A DNA stretch of 64,000 nt from Synchiropus splendidus (lineage: Eukaryota > Chordata > Actinopteri > Syngnathiformes > Callionymidae): contig NC_071334.1 of assembly GCF_027744825.2 (NCBI RefSeq), positions 55,988,937 to 56,052,936 of the forward strand. The letters are read 5' to 3'. Made by a program: the position numbers and the translations under genes. Position 1 is the stretch's first letter. Each line of letters begins with the position of its first letter. Under the pieces are notes generated by a model. That model was not told the origin of the DNA. It saw nothing but the letters and a program-made list of their open reading frames with translations, and did not search any database. Shown here in pieces: positions 1-12,900 of this stretch.

Positions 1-884
1 GGGAGTCATGCATCGCTACTCAACCCATTAACATCCCTCCATGATGAATTTCCCAGTCTGCACGAAGACCCGGGTCTCTGCTCTGTAGCCTCCAAACTTG
101 AAGAAGACCGATGGCCCATGAAAACCACCACATGTTTGGCAATGTCAAGAGAGGAAGTGCAAAACAAGAAACAGCTTCAACTAATGAAGCTCATTAGAGT
201 GAAATCCAGAAATTGTTGAGTCGGAAAAATGGAAAGAAAGAAGATATGTGTTTGATCTTTGGGAAAATGTAACTTATCATTATCCTTTGAGCATTTCATT
301 AACAATATGATGAGCAACCTTTACACTTTCGCAACTTTGGCCTCTAAACAACAAGTTTAAATTTGACAAGAACATTTATAACAAAAATAATAACTGTGAA
401 AAAGCAAATCTCCCAAGAGTCCAATAAAATATGTGGCTACATAAGTGCAATGAATTTTGGAAGATAAATCGGCTCGATCTAGAACAGTGATACCATTCGA
501 GTGCACACCATTTAGTTGGAAGAAATCATATTGAAAATTCACTTTCTAGTTTGACTTTCTTTTTTAAATCCAAAGAGGGAAACAGAGGAGCAGCATTTTT
601 TTTTTCTAAATTCGGGAGAGAACTATGCAGGACCTTAAAGAGGTTGTGACCACATTTAACAACTTAATTAGATCATTTGCTGCTATGTCGGGGTCAAGCG
701 TCGGCCCGGCTGATTTTACACCGCGTTTAACGACCTCATTACTCACACAAGTCTTTGGCTGTCACAATGCACAAGGAGGCATTTTTCAGGACACAAACGG
801 ATAACAATCAGAAAAGAGAGCAACTTGGACAACATTGGAAGGAATTCACTCATCTAAGAATCATAGTCTCACAGCTCGACTCAC
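1..884 (-). other. bcr: bcr intron 5 (partial, starts at donor 884)
   Basis: This stretch lies downstream of bcr exon 5 on the minus strand, beginning with a GTGAGT donor. I looked for the next bcr exon (the DH segment that in human starts near NLRARS) and did not find it, so the gene continues outside. No repeat or RNA gene is recognised. Confidence 0.7.
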
Positions 885-992
885 CTCAGAGATTTCCGCA
901 AACTGCGTGTTGGCCTGACAGCACTTCTCCGCCGTCTCCACCGCAAGTTCGTAGTTGTCCACGAACGCCCGGTAAACCCCCAACTGGCTGGC
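885..992 (-). CDS. bcr: bcr coding exon 5 (DH domain part)
   Basis: The exon has 108 bases (36 codons, residues 687-722, phase 0 to 0), with acceptor CCATAG at 993-998 and donor GTGAGT at 879-884. It encodes a segment starting [14 protein letters not shown] and ending QFAEISE, nearly identical to human BCR in the RhoGEF (DH) domain. It is the last exon in the window. Confidence 0.95.
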
Positions 993-3900
993 CTATGGAC
1001 AACAAGACAAGGAGTAATGCTTCATGACAAATTACAGAAACAGAGAAAAGAAAACGGGACACTCAGAAGAGGTCGCTAAGGCACAAGTACAGATAAGCAA
1101 ATAAGATAAACAATATTATCCCCGGATGTGTTTCGGATTGAGGGACAAAACCAGAGTTCTCAGAGAAATATGTCACAGGCACTTGGATGCAGTTGCAGGT
1201 TCAGTCAGAATGCAAGGTTCTAAGGCTCCATCACCACAGCAACCGGAGAAAGCTCTCCTGAGTTGGTGCGTGTAATTAATGATTGGTGTAACAGTGGTAA
1301 AAGCACGTTCAAGAAGCAGCGTGGCTGAATAAAATTCCAGCAAACGTCGCCCGCCAGCACTGCTATCCATCTCCAATGCCTACAAAAGAACAATCAATTC
1401 TGCTGAACAAAAGCCAAGAGAGAGGACATTCACACACACACACACACTGCACTCACACACACACAGGTTAGTTTCACTAAGGTTTGGGGACGCCTCATTG
1501 TCATAATGCTTTCGCAAGCCTGTCATCCTAAACCTAACCATCAAAAACAAATGGGTAAACACGACCAGGACTCTTTACCAAACATAAACCCTTTTGAAGT
1601 CTTCATCCTAAAACTGTGGGGTCCAGCAAAAATGCCCTCACAAAGAGAAATGTCCTCACAAACAGGTTGTTTCCAAGAATTTGTCACCACAAGCATAGTG
1701 AAACCATGCAGAACTGGTATCACGTTACCTGCCTAGTGAAGATGATCTAACCTGATCATCGGTCTTTTGACAAGACAGATTTTATTTTCAGAAGTGTGTT
1801 TTGCTTCCCAACTCAATAAGCTTGCTTACTCGCACAAATCATGAAAAAGGAAAAAAAAGCTATCATAAATTTAATGAAATATAAAGGTCCAGGTTTTTTC
1901 ACAAGATTTTCACAAGTAACTCCAAATTAATGTCATAACCCAAGAAGACCTCACTCCCTAAATTAAGGCATGACCCTGACCTTTGGACATGACCTTTGGC
2001 ATCACGGGAGAGTGAGAATTGATTTGGACTGGAATGTGCAGTCATAAGGTCTTTAAACATTGTATGCACACACAGAACAGGCAGGGCTTCAGAAACTAGG
2101 TTTGGAACTGTATTATTAACTCCAACTGCATGTGTATATACAGTGAGTGAGATGCAGCGGAGACTATTACGGCATAAAAGGGGATTGGGTGGCGAAAGAT
2201 GGGGCTTTGTTTGGATTTCTGAACTTCATGTCTGTCTGTCGGTCTCATTCTACTCAAAATATAAAAGACATTTGAGCCAATGAACACAGTCCAGGGATGT
2301 TTATCACTAAATGTTATGACGATAAAGCGCTTAATTTGCTGAAGACATGGATTGGGAGCAGAACTGAGACCCAGCTTTATTCATAGGCTTTAAACTCTTT
2401 CTTTCTGACACTCCTCCTGATCAACTGTCGTCACCGTCGCTTCGCCGCTCCCTCTATCGCCTTTTTGTTCTGATGTTTCGCGATTCTTAAGCCCTTAAGA
2501 TTTCATAGACAGCTCTATCAACATCACTGCTGCACAAATCTACTTGCCAGACTAACCCCGCTCTCCACTTTTCATCTCCATCCCCTCCTCCTCTTCTGCA
2601 TCATCATCCACTTCCATCCAATCTTTTTTGTCTTTCCTCTGCCTTCTAATAGAACATCCGTCATGTACAATCCTTCCCTTACTTTTAAGCTTCTTCCTCA
2701 GTGAGTGTGGAGGGATATAAACTGTCCAGGCAAGCACCAAACAGTGTCAGAAAATAAAAGGAAGAGAAGGTGAAAAACAAGCCATTTAAGTTCTGGACCA
2801 CAAACAAAAGCCATTCAGTGGCAACCTCCAGACCTCCATTTCTGGTTATAGTCTTCCAAAACTAGAGACATTATTTTACGATTAAAATCTTTGAAGTAAT
2901 AATTGTTGCGCTAACAAGTTTGGTTTATTCACTGCCACACTGTATGAGAGGTTTTCTAAGACTAATTGTTGGGCCAAAACTGCACAGAGTATTTTGAGAA
3001 AACGTGCGAGAGCCAGAGGCAGACCCGGGAAAAGACAGTGAGCACCGACTATTTATATCATTTTCTTGGAGACACAAAGCACACAGAGAGCAGCGATGTC
3101 CTGAGGCAGAAGGGCTGCATTGTGGAAGACGCCAGCACCTCCCTTTTCAGGACCGTGCATGTGGAAGTGCACATGTGTTTGAGCTGAAGTGTCTGTGTGA
3201 GAGCTAACAAATGAAGGCAAGGGAGGAGTATTTAGAGGAAGTTAACAATGCTTTGTTGTGAGCTTATGAATCTGTTGTGAGGAACTAGCACACTTGATTC
3301 TGAAGCTGGATGGTGAGCAGAAATTTGGAAATTACACTCACCATTTTCTGGAAGAGATCCCCCACTCGCTGGTGATGGCTCCACTGCTGGACACGTGGCA
3401 GAAGGCCGTCATAGAACTCCTTGTGTGTCTCATAAAGTTCAGGCACTTTGAAGAAGATGGTTTCTATCTGGGCCACGGTCAGCACCGGCTGAGATGTGGT
3501 CGCTGCCGCCTTCAGTGGCTTCATGGGCTGAACAAAGAAAAGAGACATCATTTTTAGCAAAACAAATTTTGTAAAATAAAACCTAACACACACATTTGTA
3601 ATGGCCAGACACTCACTCTGTGGATCACCAATTTTCTATTTCAACGCACCGGGCCAGCAGATGTACAGTTCATGAAGCTCATGATTCGCCTAACCTTATT
3701 GTCTAGTCTGTCTGTAGAAATTACCTGATAAAAAATATGTGTTTTAGATTTTGGCACAGCTTAATGTGCTGGATGACAAACAATAACCCCTAATAGATAC
3801 AGACAAGCAACTGACTTCAGTCAGTTTTATCAATCAAACATGGGAAACACAGGGTAAGCGACAGCTAACACTGCACTTATAGCATAGCATTACCCTGCTA

Positions 3901-6900
3901 AGTCACTTAGAATTTTTAGTTCAACTTTTTATTTTGGTTACTATTTATTCAAACTGGAAATTAGATCTTTTGCAAAGTTAGGTTTAAATTGGCCAAAGTC
4001 CTGTTCACCATGGAGGAATCTCCTGGCAGTTTTCACCCTGTTTATCATGTTGAAAAACTGCTCAGTTCATGTGTGGGTAATTTTATTTAATGATATTTGC
4101 TAATGATGCCTAACTGTCTGTTCAGGTGTCACTTAATGTTAGCTGCTACACCATGTTATCTTTGGTTGCTGCAAAGGTCTTATCAGGATAACTGTGACTA
4201 CAACAGTTGCCAACTCACTTTCTCTTCGGAAATAACTTATACAGTCAATAAAAAAAAGATATATTATATTCTGATATACTATACATTGAATAAATTCTCA
4301 AACATTTCAGAAATTCAGCACACAGCTGACAGATGTCAGTTTGCTCGATGATGATGATGGGGGTGATGATGAAGATGAGGAGTGTGATTGTACTGTATGG
4401 ATGTGTGTGTTCTCACCAGCAGCAATGCTTCCAGGTGGCTCAGGTACGTTTCTTCACTGGCCAAAATCCCAGACAGGACCCACTTTCTCATCTCCAGACC
4501 TTTTTCTAAGTCACATTCCGTCTGCAACAAAGACAAACACAGATTCATGAAAATACAAACCAGTGGGGCGATGAGAACTGTCTTTTTCCTCCAAATGTTC
4601 TACGGTATTATCATGTCTGCCGGGCGTAAGAGAACTCAGAATCTGCGGGTGGACACCTCTCAGAGGAGCTATGTACCCCTTTTTCTCAAAGCCTGCCCTG
4701 GTTTACGTCTCGGTTCCCGCTGGCCCAGTCAAAGATCAGTGAGGAGCATCAGCATGAAAGAAAACAGAAAGACAGAGGGATTCCTCGGGCTGTCATGTTT
4801 AACCATGAACTTCGAGATAACCCAAACAGGCAGGATCTCCCACGGGCCAACAGTTGGTATGTGTGTGAGGGAATGTGAAAGTGCCAGGAGTGTGAACACA
4901 TAAACAAAACACATGCAGGTTAGGCAAGTGTCTTGTCCTTCAGGCTTTAAGAGAAGGTTTGGAGAGAGGGGTGAATGAAGAGCATGAAGAGCACAGAAGT
5001 ATGCACACCTGACAAATGCATCCAAAAAGAAACATAAGAAGGTTTCACCTACTGAGGCTCACCGCCAAATGACTTGTCACATTTAAGGTACAACATCACG
5101 TTTCTAGACGCTGCTGTTTGTGTACACGGCAGTCATGTGAGCTGTCAGACTGACAGCAAGGTCACAAGGGGGTGAACATAGAAATGTTTTCATAAGGAAG
5201 TCTGGCCGTGGCATTAGTTTAACAGAACAAAAATTTCAGATAGCAATGGCTGGGGAGCAGAAAGAAAGGGTATTTCACAGTACTGACCTACCATATTCAC
5301 TAATATGATTAATACAATTTTATAAAGCTGACAAAAAGAAAACATAAAATACTAGACCGCAAAATGAAAAGATATAGGAGACAACATACTACATATTCTC
5401 TCATGGTTATGGGCTCATTTTATGCATATTTTATGTAGTACTATCTGTACTATCAATATCTTGTATCATTAAATGAATATTTAATAACTCTGATGCGATT
5501 CCAACCAAAATATCAGCCCCAACTTTCTTTGTCAAAATGACAAAAAACATGCATAAAAAAAGATTTTCATCCATGGACACATACAGGGGTTGGATACCCC
5601 TGTACATACACTTGACTTAGTATAACACTTTCAGATAACACAATGCAAACACATGATTGGCTGTTCACTTTAAAACACAGTATGGATGCAGTGTTAAAAT
5701 AACACGTTTAAAAGGTGTCAAAGAGAAATAAAAAAAAATATTAAGATATATAGAAATGTATAGATAACGTGTTTTTAAAAGAGAATTATTGGATAATATT
5801 GGAATTATTGGTATAGACTAAACCTGTCTTAGACAGGTCTAACTTGACTTTAAGAGCTGGGATCTTGAATGACAGACCAGATGAAATCTCAAAATCCATT
5901 CACAAATAGACCAAAAGTCAACAGGGTAGTGCTTAAAGTACATTTCTCACACATCATATTAATTTAGAAAATGTCACTCCCGACAAACAAACTATTTGTT
6001 CTGTTTTACTATTGCAGATTGAGTTTGTCACTTCAACAAATCTAGGAGCAACCAAAAATTGCGAGATGAAACAACAGCATTCACATTCACATCACACATC
6101 AACACAGACACACAGCAAAGAAGGTCATGCTTCCAGGTATTTCCTGACTTTGCCATTGATAAGCAGCATTTACCGTAGTGCTATGAATAATAGTTGTCAT
6201 CAACTTTCAAAAGCTTAATTCTCAACCACCTCACACATGCGATGCTAATCCTCCTTTGAGAAAACATAGAATAGAATAAGGGGCCAGAAAATGGCAGTCC
6301 TTCAGTCACTGACATTGAGTGACAATATCCACAGTCATTTTCCATTTCAGTGCTATGAAAAATAACATGATGCATAACTGTGTGCTTTTGTTGCTCTTCT
6401 CTGAATAATCCATGTAATAGTGTACAGACTTAAAAGCGAGAGAGTGAATAACGGACCTGAAGCCAGTTTTGAACAGATGCTAGCACAGATCCCAGAGGGA
6501 TGCTAAAGCCCAAAAAGATTATTAAACCCTCCTGGATCATAATGGCACTCCATTACTTCACTGCAATTTGCCCTCCAACCCACTCTCTATACGACGTCGA
6601 TGACAAACATCGACAAAAAGTTTCAACACAATAAGCATTTCACACGTTAAAAGTTAGGATACTGACGATCTTGCAGCTCAGTTTGGCTTGTTGATCTCCA
6701 ATGCTTATATTTATCTAAAATATTGCTTATTTGATAACATATGCACCTTTTAAGAGATAACTTTATAAATTGCAGTACAAAATAACAAAGCACCAATGAT
6801 AAAAACAACACATTTTGACAAAATTGCTGCATTCGAATGCAACATTTATATTAAATGCCATCAATAATGTCGTGCTCCAGTAAGTGGCTTCATAAAGGTT

Positions 6901-9900
6901 AAATTATATTATGGATGTTGCCGGTTCTGCTTTGTATTGTTGTTGCTGATCACCTAAAGATGAGATGCGATAAATCCAACAAATTATCCATCACAAAGTA
7001 GCGTTGTATGTGGAAAACAAAAAGAATCTCAGGAAATAAATGGCCAATTCAGGACGTTCAAGAGAAACAAAGAATAATAAACAATACAAAATGGCCTTGA
7101 CTGTGAACAGTAATAAAATTGATCTTTTTTATTTAACTGTATCTCGGCGTTTAAGAGCCTGGAGGCAGCAACAGATCCCCTGAATGGTTTAGATTTAATA
7201 AAATATGAATGAGGAGCCTTGCCGTGCTGCAGGCCTCACACTGTAACAACAAAAGTTCATGTGAAGCATCCACAACATTCAAAGCTACAGACAGAGCTCA
7301 AACATCCACAGAAGGAGGTTCAGAATGTGTTAGCAGCATCAACCCACATCTCCAGACGTAGCTTTTATTCATCGCCCCCACAACTAACGATCTCTGGTCT
7401 CAGTCATAAAGCAGCATCTGCCCACATGAATTTTGCTTCAACTTAGCCCTTTAGGTTCATTATAAAATGATGCATAATAACACTCACTCAAGATGTTTGT
7501 TCGATGCAAACAGTGTTTGTTGGAAGACTGTGTGTCAGTATCTCAGGAGGCGGGAAACAGAGCGGCTCTAACAACATTACTCTCCGTCTTCGTGTGTATT
7601 TCCCACGGAGCACCAGAGACTGTCAAATCAAATACACGCTGAGAAAATTTAGACGAGACAAAGTGTCGATGCAAACAGAATAAACCCTTCCAAAATATCA
7701 TTTCATGAATCATACTTTATCTACCAGTGTGGAAGGATTATAACCATCAAGAGGCACAGGAAAATCAAAGGGGCGTCATCAGCCAATAATGGGAAGAATA
7801 TAAACAATTCAGTACCAGTTGTAGACTAGAGATTGCCTTTAGATAAACATGCATCTAAAAATATAAATTCCTGTGTATCTAGTGACTCATATAATAGCGT
7901 TTGATACTGGGCGTCAGTGTATTCTATATTTTTTAAGACATTATTATATCGTCAGCACAGTGACAACATTCCAAGGAACTATGCAAATTTAGACCTGTCT
8001 CTGGTAACTCGAGTCCATGTGACGAGTGGCTGTTTCGATGACTTGTGACTTGACAAACAAAGAGAAGACTTGAGATTCGGAACTTGAATTGAGTTGAGAC
8101 ACGATGATGTAAATGACTTGAGTGTTGTTGATCTGCCAGATACGATTAGCCATTAAGTAATTGATCGAATGATCCAAACTGCTGCTGCCTGCCAGTGTGT
8201 GACAATGTATCAACCAGCAAAATGTGCTACCATGGCAGACAGCAACTTAGGGGTTTTCAGCTTTAATATAATATACTGAACTGTCCACTGAGAAGCCAAA
8301 CAGCGGACTGCGGAGGGCAAGACATGCAGAATCATCGCAGACAACATCGTTGTCCGTCACTTGAAGGCTCATTCATAGTGGAAACTAGCAAATATTACCA
8401 TGTTAGTAGGATAGGAATATGATGTGATATGGTGGTGGGGGTGGGAAGTACTTCAGAGATTAGCCAACATTTAGTTAACATTCCGAGCAGTTATGACTAT
8501 TTCAATGTTTTAAGAACGAACAACAGCAGGTGAATGAGCTCAATGATATGCAGGTCAAATAAGAATGACAAAATCTAAGACTTAACTAAGCCTTCGTGTG
8601 ACTTGGTCCCATGGCCGCTGATCATTGTGACATCATCAGTTACAACCAAGTCAGTCAAAATTCTACTGCACCACCCAGGCACAACTGTATTGCTATTGTT
8701 AGTTAGAGCGCTTACGCATGAACACATGCAGACTGGGTTTAATCCACAAGTCAAAGGTTAGCTGTAGTCCGGGGAATCGTCTGATCATCAATCAGATTGA
8801 GCGGCTCAGACTGGGGTGCACGGTCATCACAGATATTACTTCATGACCACTGAAGCAATTACTTCCTCCAAGGGCATGTGGGAGAAACAGCATCACTTTT
8901 CCCATGATGCTTCTCCATCATAATGGAATTGTATTTATCTGCTGCCTACATTTCCTCAAACTTTGTGCAGAAAGACTTAAAATACAATGCCACTCAGTGA
9001 TTATTTATAGAAAAAAAGTACTACAAACAAAACAAATAGAACTGCAAAAATTGTTATTAACTCTAGTGCACGACTACAGGTTGTCAAAACAAATACGCAT
9101 TAGTTTCCCAGTTACACCTTGTAGAAAGACTATAGAGTCGTAGAGTGAAGTCATCTGCCAGACTGAGTCGATCCACCGCCAGTCAAAACAGAACAGTTGA
9201 ATTGGTTCTGACATTAGTTTTCCACTAAGGTGGAACTCCATGCAAACAAAAGATTGACCAATTTCTCCAAGCCAAATCACAAATAAATAATGGTTTATTT
9301 AGTATTGAACTGATCAATTAACAGTTAATTCATGTGCAAGAGGACAAGTCACCATCCGATTTGGTTTATCATCAATTTAGAGCCATTTGACGAAAGCTGG
9401 ATGATCCTAAATGAGTTGACAGAAATGTTAGCATTAAAGTAATGAAATGAAAGCATTTTTATATGATTAATGTTGCATTCTACCTTGTTAGCCAAGACGG
9501 AATTCATATTCAACGGACGGCCATCAGCCTTTGACGAAGAACTGCCTCTATTCTGACCTTTTAAAGACAGAGTTGCGTGCATCTGAAGTAAATGGAAGTG
9601 CGTGTAAGAAACAAAGGTAAAAACACAACCCTCAAATGTGGATCAAAGGCAGAGGGAAGCTGTGATCACATTAAAATATTTAATGTTAGTGTTTTTCTAC
9701 TGCTGACAAATCAAGACGGATCAAGACAATTTAATGTAATGTAATTGGGTTTTGTTTTTTATCTCAAGTTGGAAATATTTTTTGTCAACGCATCTGGAAT
9801 TTAAGGTAACTGCATCTCCCACTTATAGTGAATCATGCAATTGTTTGTATATTGAGTACCCTTTATGGCTTCCTGAGATGGCAGTTTATCAGATGAAATT

Positions 9901-12900
9901 CAGCAAAAAATAAATTGTCAAGTGATTCAGAGGCACACTGACCGATTTCGAAGACTCCAGGGAACCTGATGAGAGGGTGTCCCGACTGCTTCTGCTCTTG
10001 GAGCTCAGATGTGGTGAAGATGATGGTGAGTCATCGATGTATGGAAGGATGTCGTGGTGCCGTCTCTGCTCTTCTGCTCGATCAGCATCGTACCCGTATG
10101 ACGGCGGCATTCCTGTGTAATGTCCGTCTGCTATTGAAAAGTCAAAAGGTCCAAGTTAGTTTTGCTAGCATTCCATATATTAATTTCTCTCAAAGTCACA
10201 GTAATATGAGCTGTATAAACCACTGGTTAGCATCACAGTCACAAGAAAGTATGTTTTGCACTTTTATTCATTCAGCAATAGAAAGTAATTACAAAAGAGG
10301 CAACTCAACGGTTTTGCCAACATCTCACCAAAAAAAGCCATGAGAGGAGACACTAGAAAAGGCCAATTACAAACTGGGTCAAGGTTCATATTAAATGAAT
10401 TCTGTGTTGCTGCACCTCCAGGGAAATATTATTTTAGTGACCTGCTGTGAACTGCTCCTGCTCCCGGTGCTATCACTTTCTGTGTGAGTCAGAATAACGC
10501 ACCCTTTTAAAGAAAGAACAAAGAAGCAGAGCCCAAGCTGTAACAGCATGTATGCAAATGTCACAAAAGCTGTGGCTTTTTGGGTGGTTTGAATAGGAAT
10601 ATGTAAATGTAATACATCCCCAGAATGAGAATCCAGTCCGTTGTTTGGGGAAGTGATGGCCCCTACAGCGAAGAAGGCACAATGAAACTGTGATGTTCAT
10701 CTCCTCCCACTCCCCAACCGTCAACAAAGCCCCTTACTGTGATGACTCATGGCAAATAATAAGCTGCCATGAGTTCACCAAACCCAAAAAATCCTGTTAT
10801 CTATTGCCGATAGAGGGAAGTGGAATAAGATATGGAAGGAAACTATTAAGACCAGACGCAGCCAGGATAGAGAGGAAGTGCAGTCAAGTATGAAGTAGCT
10901 ACGATGAAGTCAGAGGCCATGGTTCTCAGTCATGAGTTCAAGTCACATTGGTTTATTCCCACTGAGGGGGCAAGAATGAGTTAAGAGCCACACGAAACTA
11001 AATACAAAACACACATCAGCTTATTTCCATCCAACCCTGAAAGTTTTATGGTGACATAACCGTTCATTTTAGCGTTACTATGTTTGCAAATATAAATATA
11101 ATACATAAATATTAAATAGGTTTCATTTTGGTGGTTTTAAAAAAACAAATGTTTTCAAAAATAAACTTGGTCAGGAGTTAAAAATATACTTTTTAAAATT
11201 AAATCCAATAAATCTTTGGTCTTGGCAAGCCTTAAAAAAAAAAAAAAAAGAGTTGATCCTCAGACAAGACCTTGAAAATGTCGGCTTGAGATCTAGACCA
11301 GTCTTGAGTACTACTGTACACAATACTGGTGACCAAAACAAAGACGTTACAGCAGGTTAAATTACCGGGAGTTTTTCCCTTCCTGACTCGATGCTACTTT
11401 TGTACGAAACTTCATGGAGAAAGAAAAGAAGAACCAAAGTTTGGGTCACAATTTAGTAACACATATTATCTATGAATAAAGAAATCACTACCTTATTCAT
11501 GGTTAATAATCAGCAATTATGGTGATGTTTACAGTGAACTATTCCCAGCCAGACGATCTTCAGTACTTTTCAATTGTTAAATGCCAACTAAAATGCTGGA
11601 AATACACATATTAATGAGAAGTTTATTTGACATAGTATATGGTCGCTAAAGGAAAGTGTGACCAAAGTTTTAAACATTAATAATCCTCAGTAATCTACAG
11701 TCTTGAAGCTAACAAGAAGCTAAACAGAATTTCCTACAAACATTCTCTGTTATAAGATGAAGATTAAGTCGACGCCAATATAGGATCAGATTAGTCTCCT
11801 GCTCCGACTTCACCAACTGAACAAGAGATCACAGAAGGCTATCAAGCTCACGGAACCACATCACTTACAGCAAGCAGTTAAACCACCACTGTAGAAAGCC
11901 ACAAACCTTCCTCGCCACCACTGTCCCCTTAAATCTTATTCACGGAAGCCAGTAGCAGTTATAAACTAATAATGAAACCTTCGAAATGAACAGACTGAAC
12001 ACGTGCACGCAGGGACATTAGTAGATAGTTGTACTGTATACTCAACAAATGTAGGCTCGTACTCAAAGTCATATTCATGTTAGATTAAAATGAGTCTCCC
12101 AAGTCCTTGAGATGAGATGACCACATATGCCTGCATATGCCATGGAAGTCACAGTTCAGGCCACTGTGACCCACCACTCGCTCGGGGTGTTTGATTCCGC
12201 AATTGGCCATGTGCTGCCGACATTGTCTGCCCCGACCAGCAGCCTGAGTGTGTTGTTATGAGCAAGCTTGTGTGTAAACACCGTCGACCCCAAAATTTCC
12301 ACAATGCCACACACCAAATACTGCCAGGCTATTTTTTCTTTCCAGAAATAGCTGTGCATGCACTCTGACTTTGTGTTTTCCCCAGTATTTCCTGAAATAG
12401 TTATGCACCATACTTGACTTTTACTGTTACAGAATCTTCTTTATTCCACAGTTCTTTCTATATTCATTGCTATTTGTATGCAATCGATATTTAGGGGATA
12501 TATTTAATTCAACAATATCATTAGTTTTATTTGTGGGAAATACATCTAGTTTTCATGTTTGTGTTCACGGTATGTCCCTATTTACAGATGTGTTCTTTGC
12601 CACAGCCACCAAGAAATATACCAAGATTTTTAAAAAATATACCAAATTTCTTTTTTCTTTCAATTAAATCATCTTTTCACATAAATGTGCAGGTTTATTA
12701 TATCCATTGAGTAAATAATTTCCTTTCTGATATTGATGCAACCCACCTTCATAATTTGGAATACGTGGTCATTTTTGGCAAATATTTGTTTTCCAACATA
12801 GTTACATTGAACAACATCAACTGCAAAGTAGATGACAGACTCACATATCACGTTTATACGTCTAGGACAAAAGTAGCTTTAGGTCGAAGCATCAAAACAC

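Larger units (their letters stand above)
993..3341 (-). other. bcr: bcr intron 4
   Basis: The intron has 2349 bases and contains an interrupted CA microsatellite and one copy of a teleost dispersed repeat (both listed separately). No other coding or RNA feature is recognised. Confidence 0.8.
4522..9942 (-). other. bcr: bcr intron 2
   Basis: The intron has 5421 bases and is AT-rich. It contains a small perfect hairpin (5582-5604) and a GACTTG-rich degenerate repeat (about 7995-8130). No exon or RNA gene is recognised. Confidence 0.8.

Noticed and set aside
1..130. Possible bcr exon 6
   Set aside because: No frame gives the expected continuation of the DH domain after AEISE, and no matching acceptor is present.
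4388..4903. 171-codon plus-strand ORF
   Set aside because: It runs antisense to bcr exon 3 and through intronic DNA, shows no domain, and is best explained by chance.
8690..8760. tRNA-like stretch with TTAGTTAGAGCG and GGGTTTAATCC
   Set aside because: A- and B-box matches are poor and no cloverleaf can be drawn; too weak to call a tRNA or a SINE.
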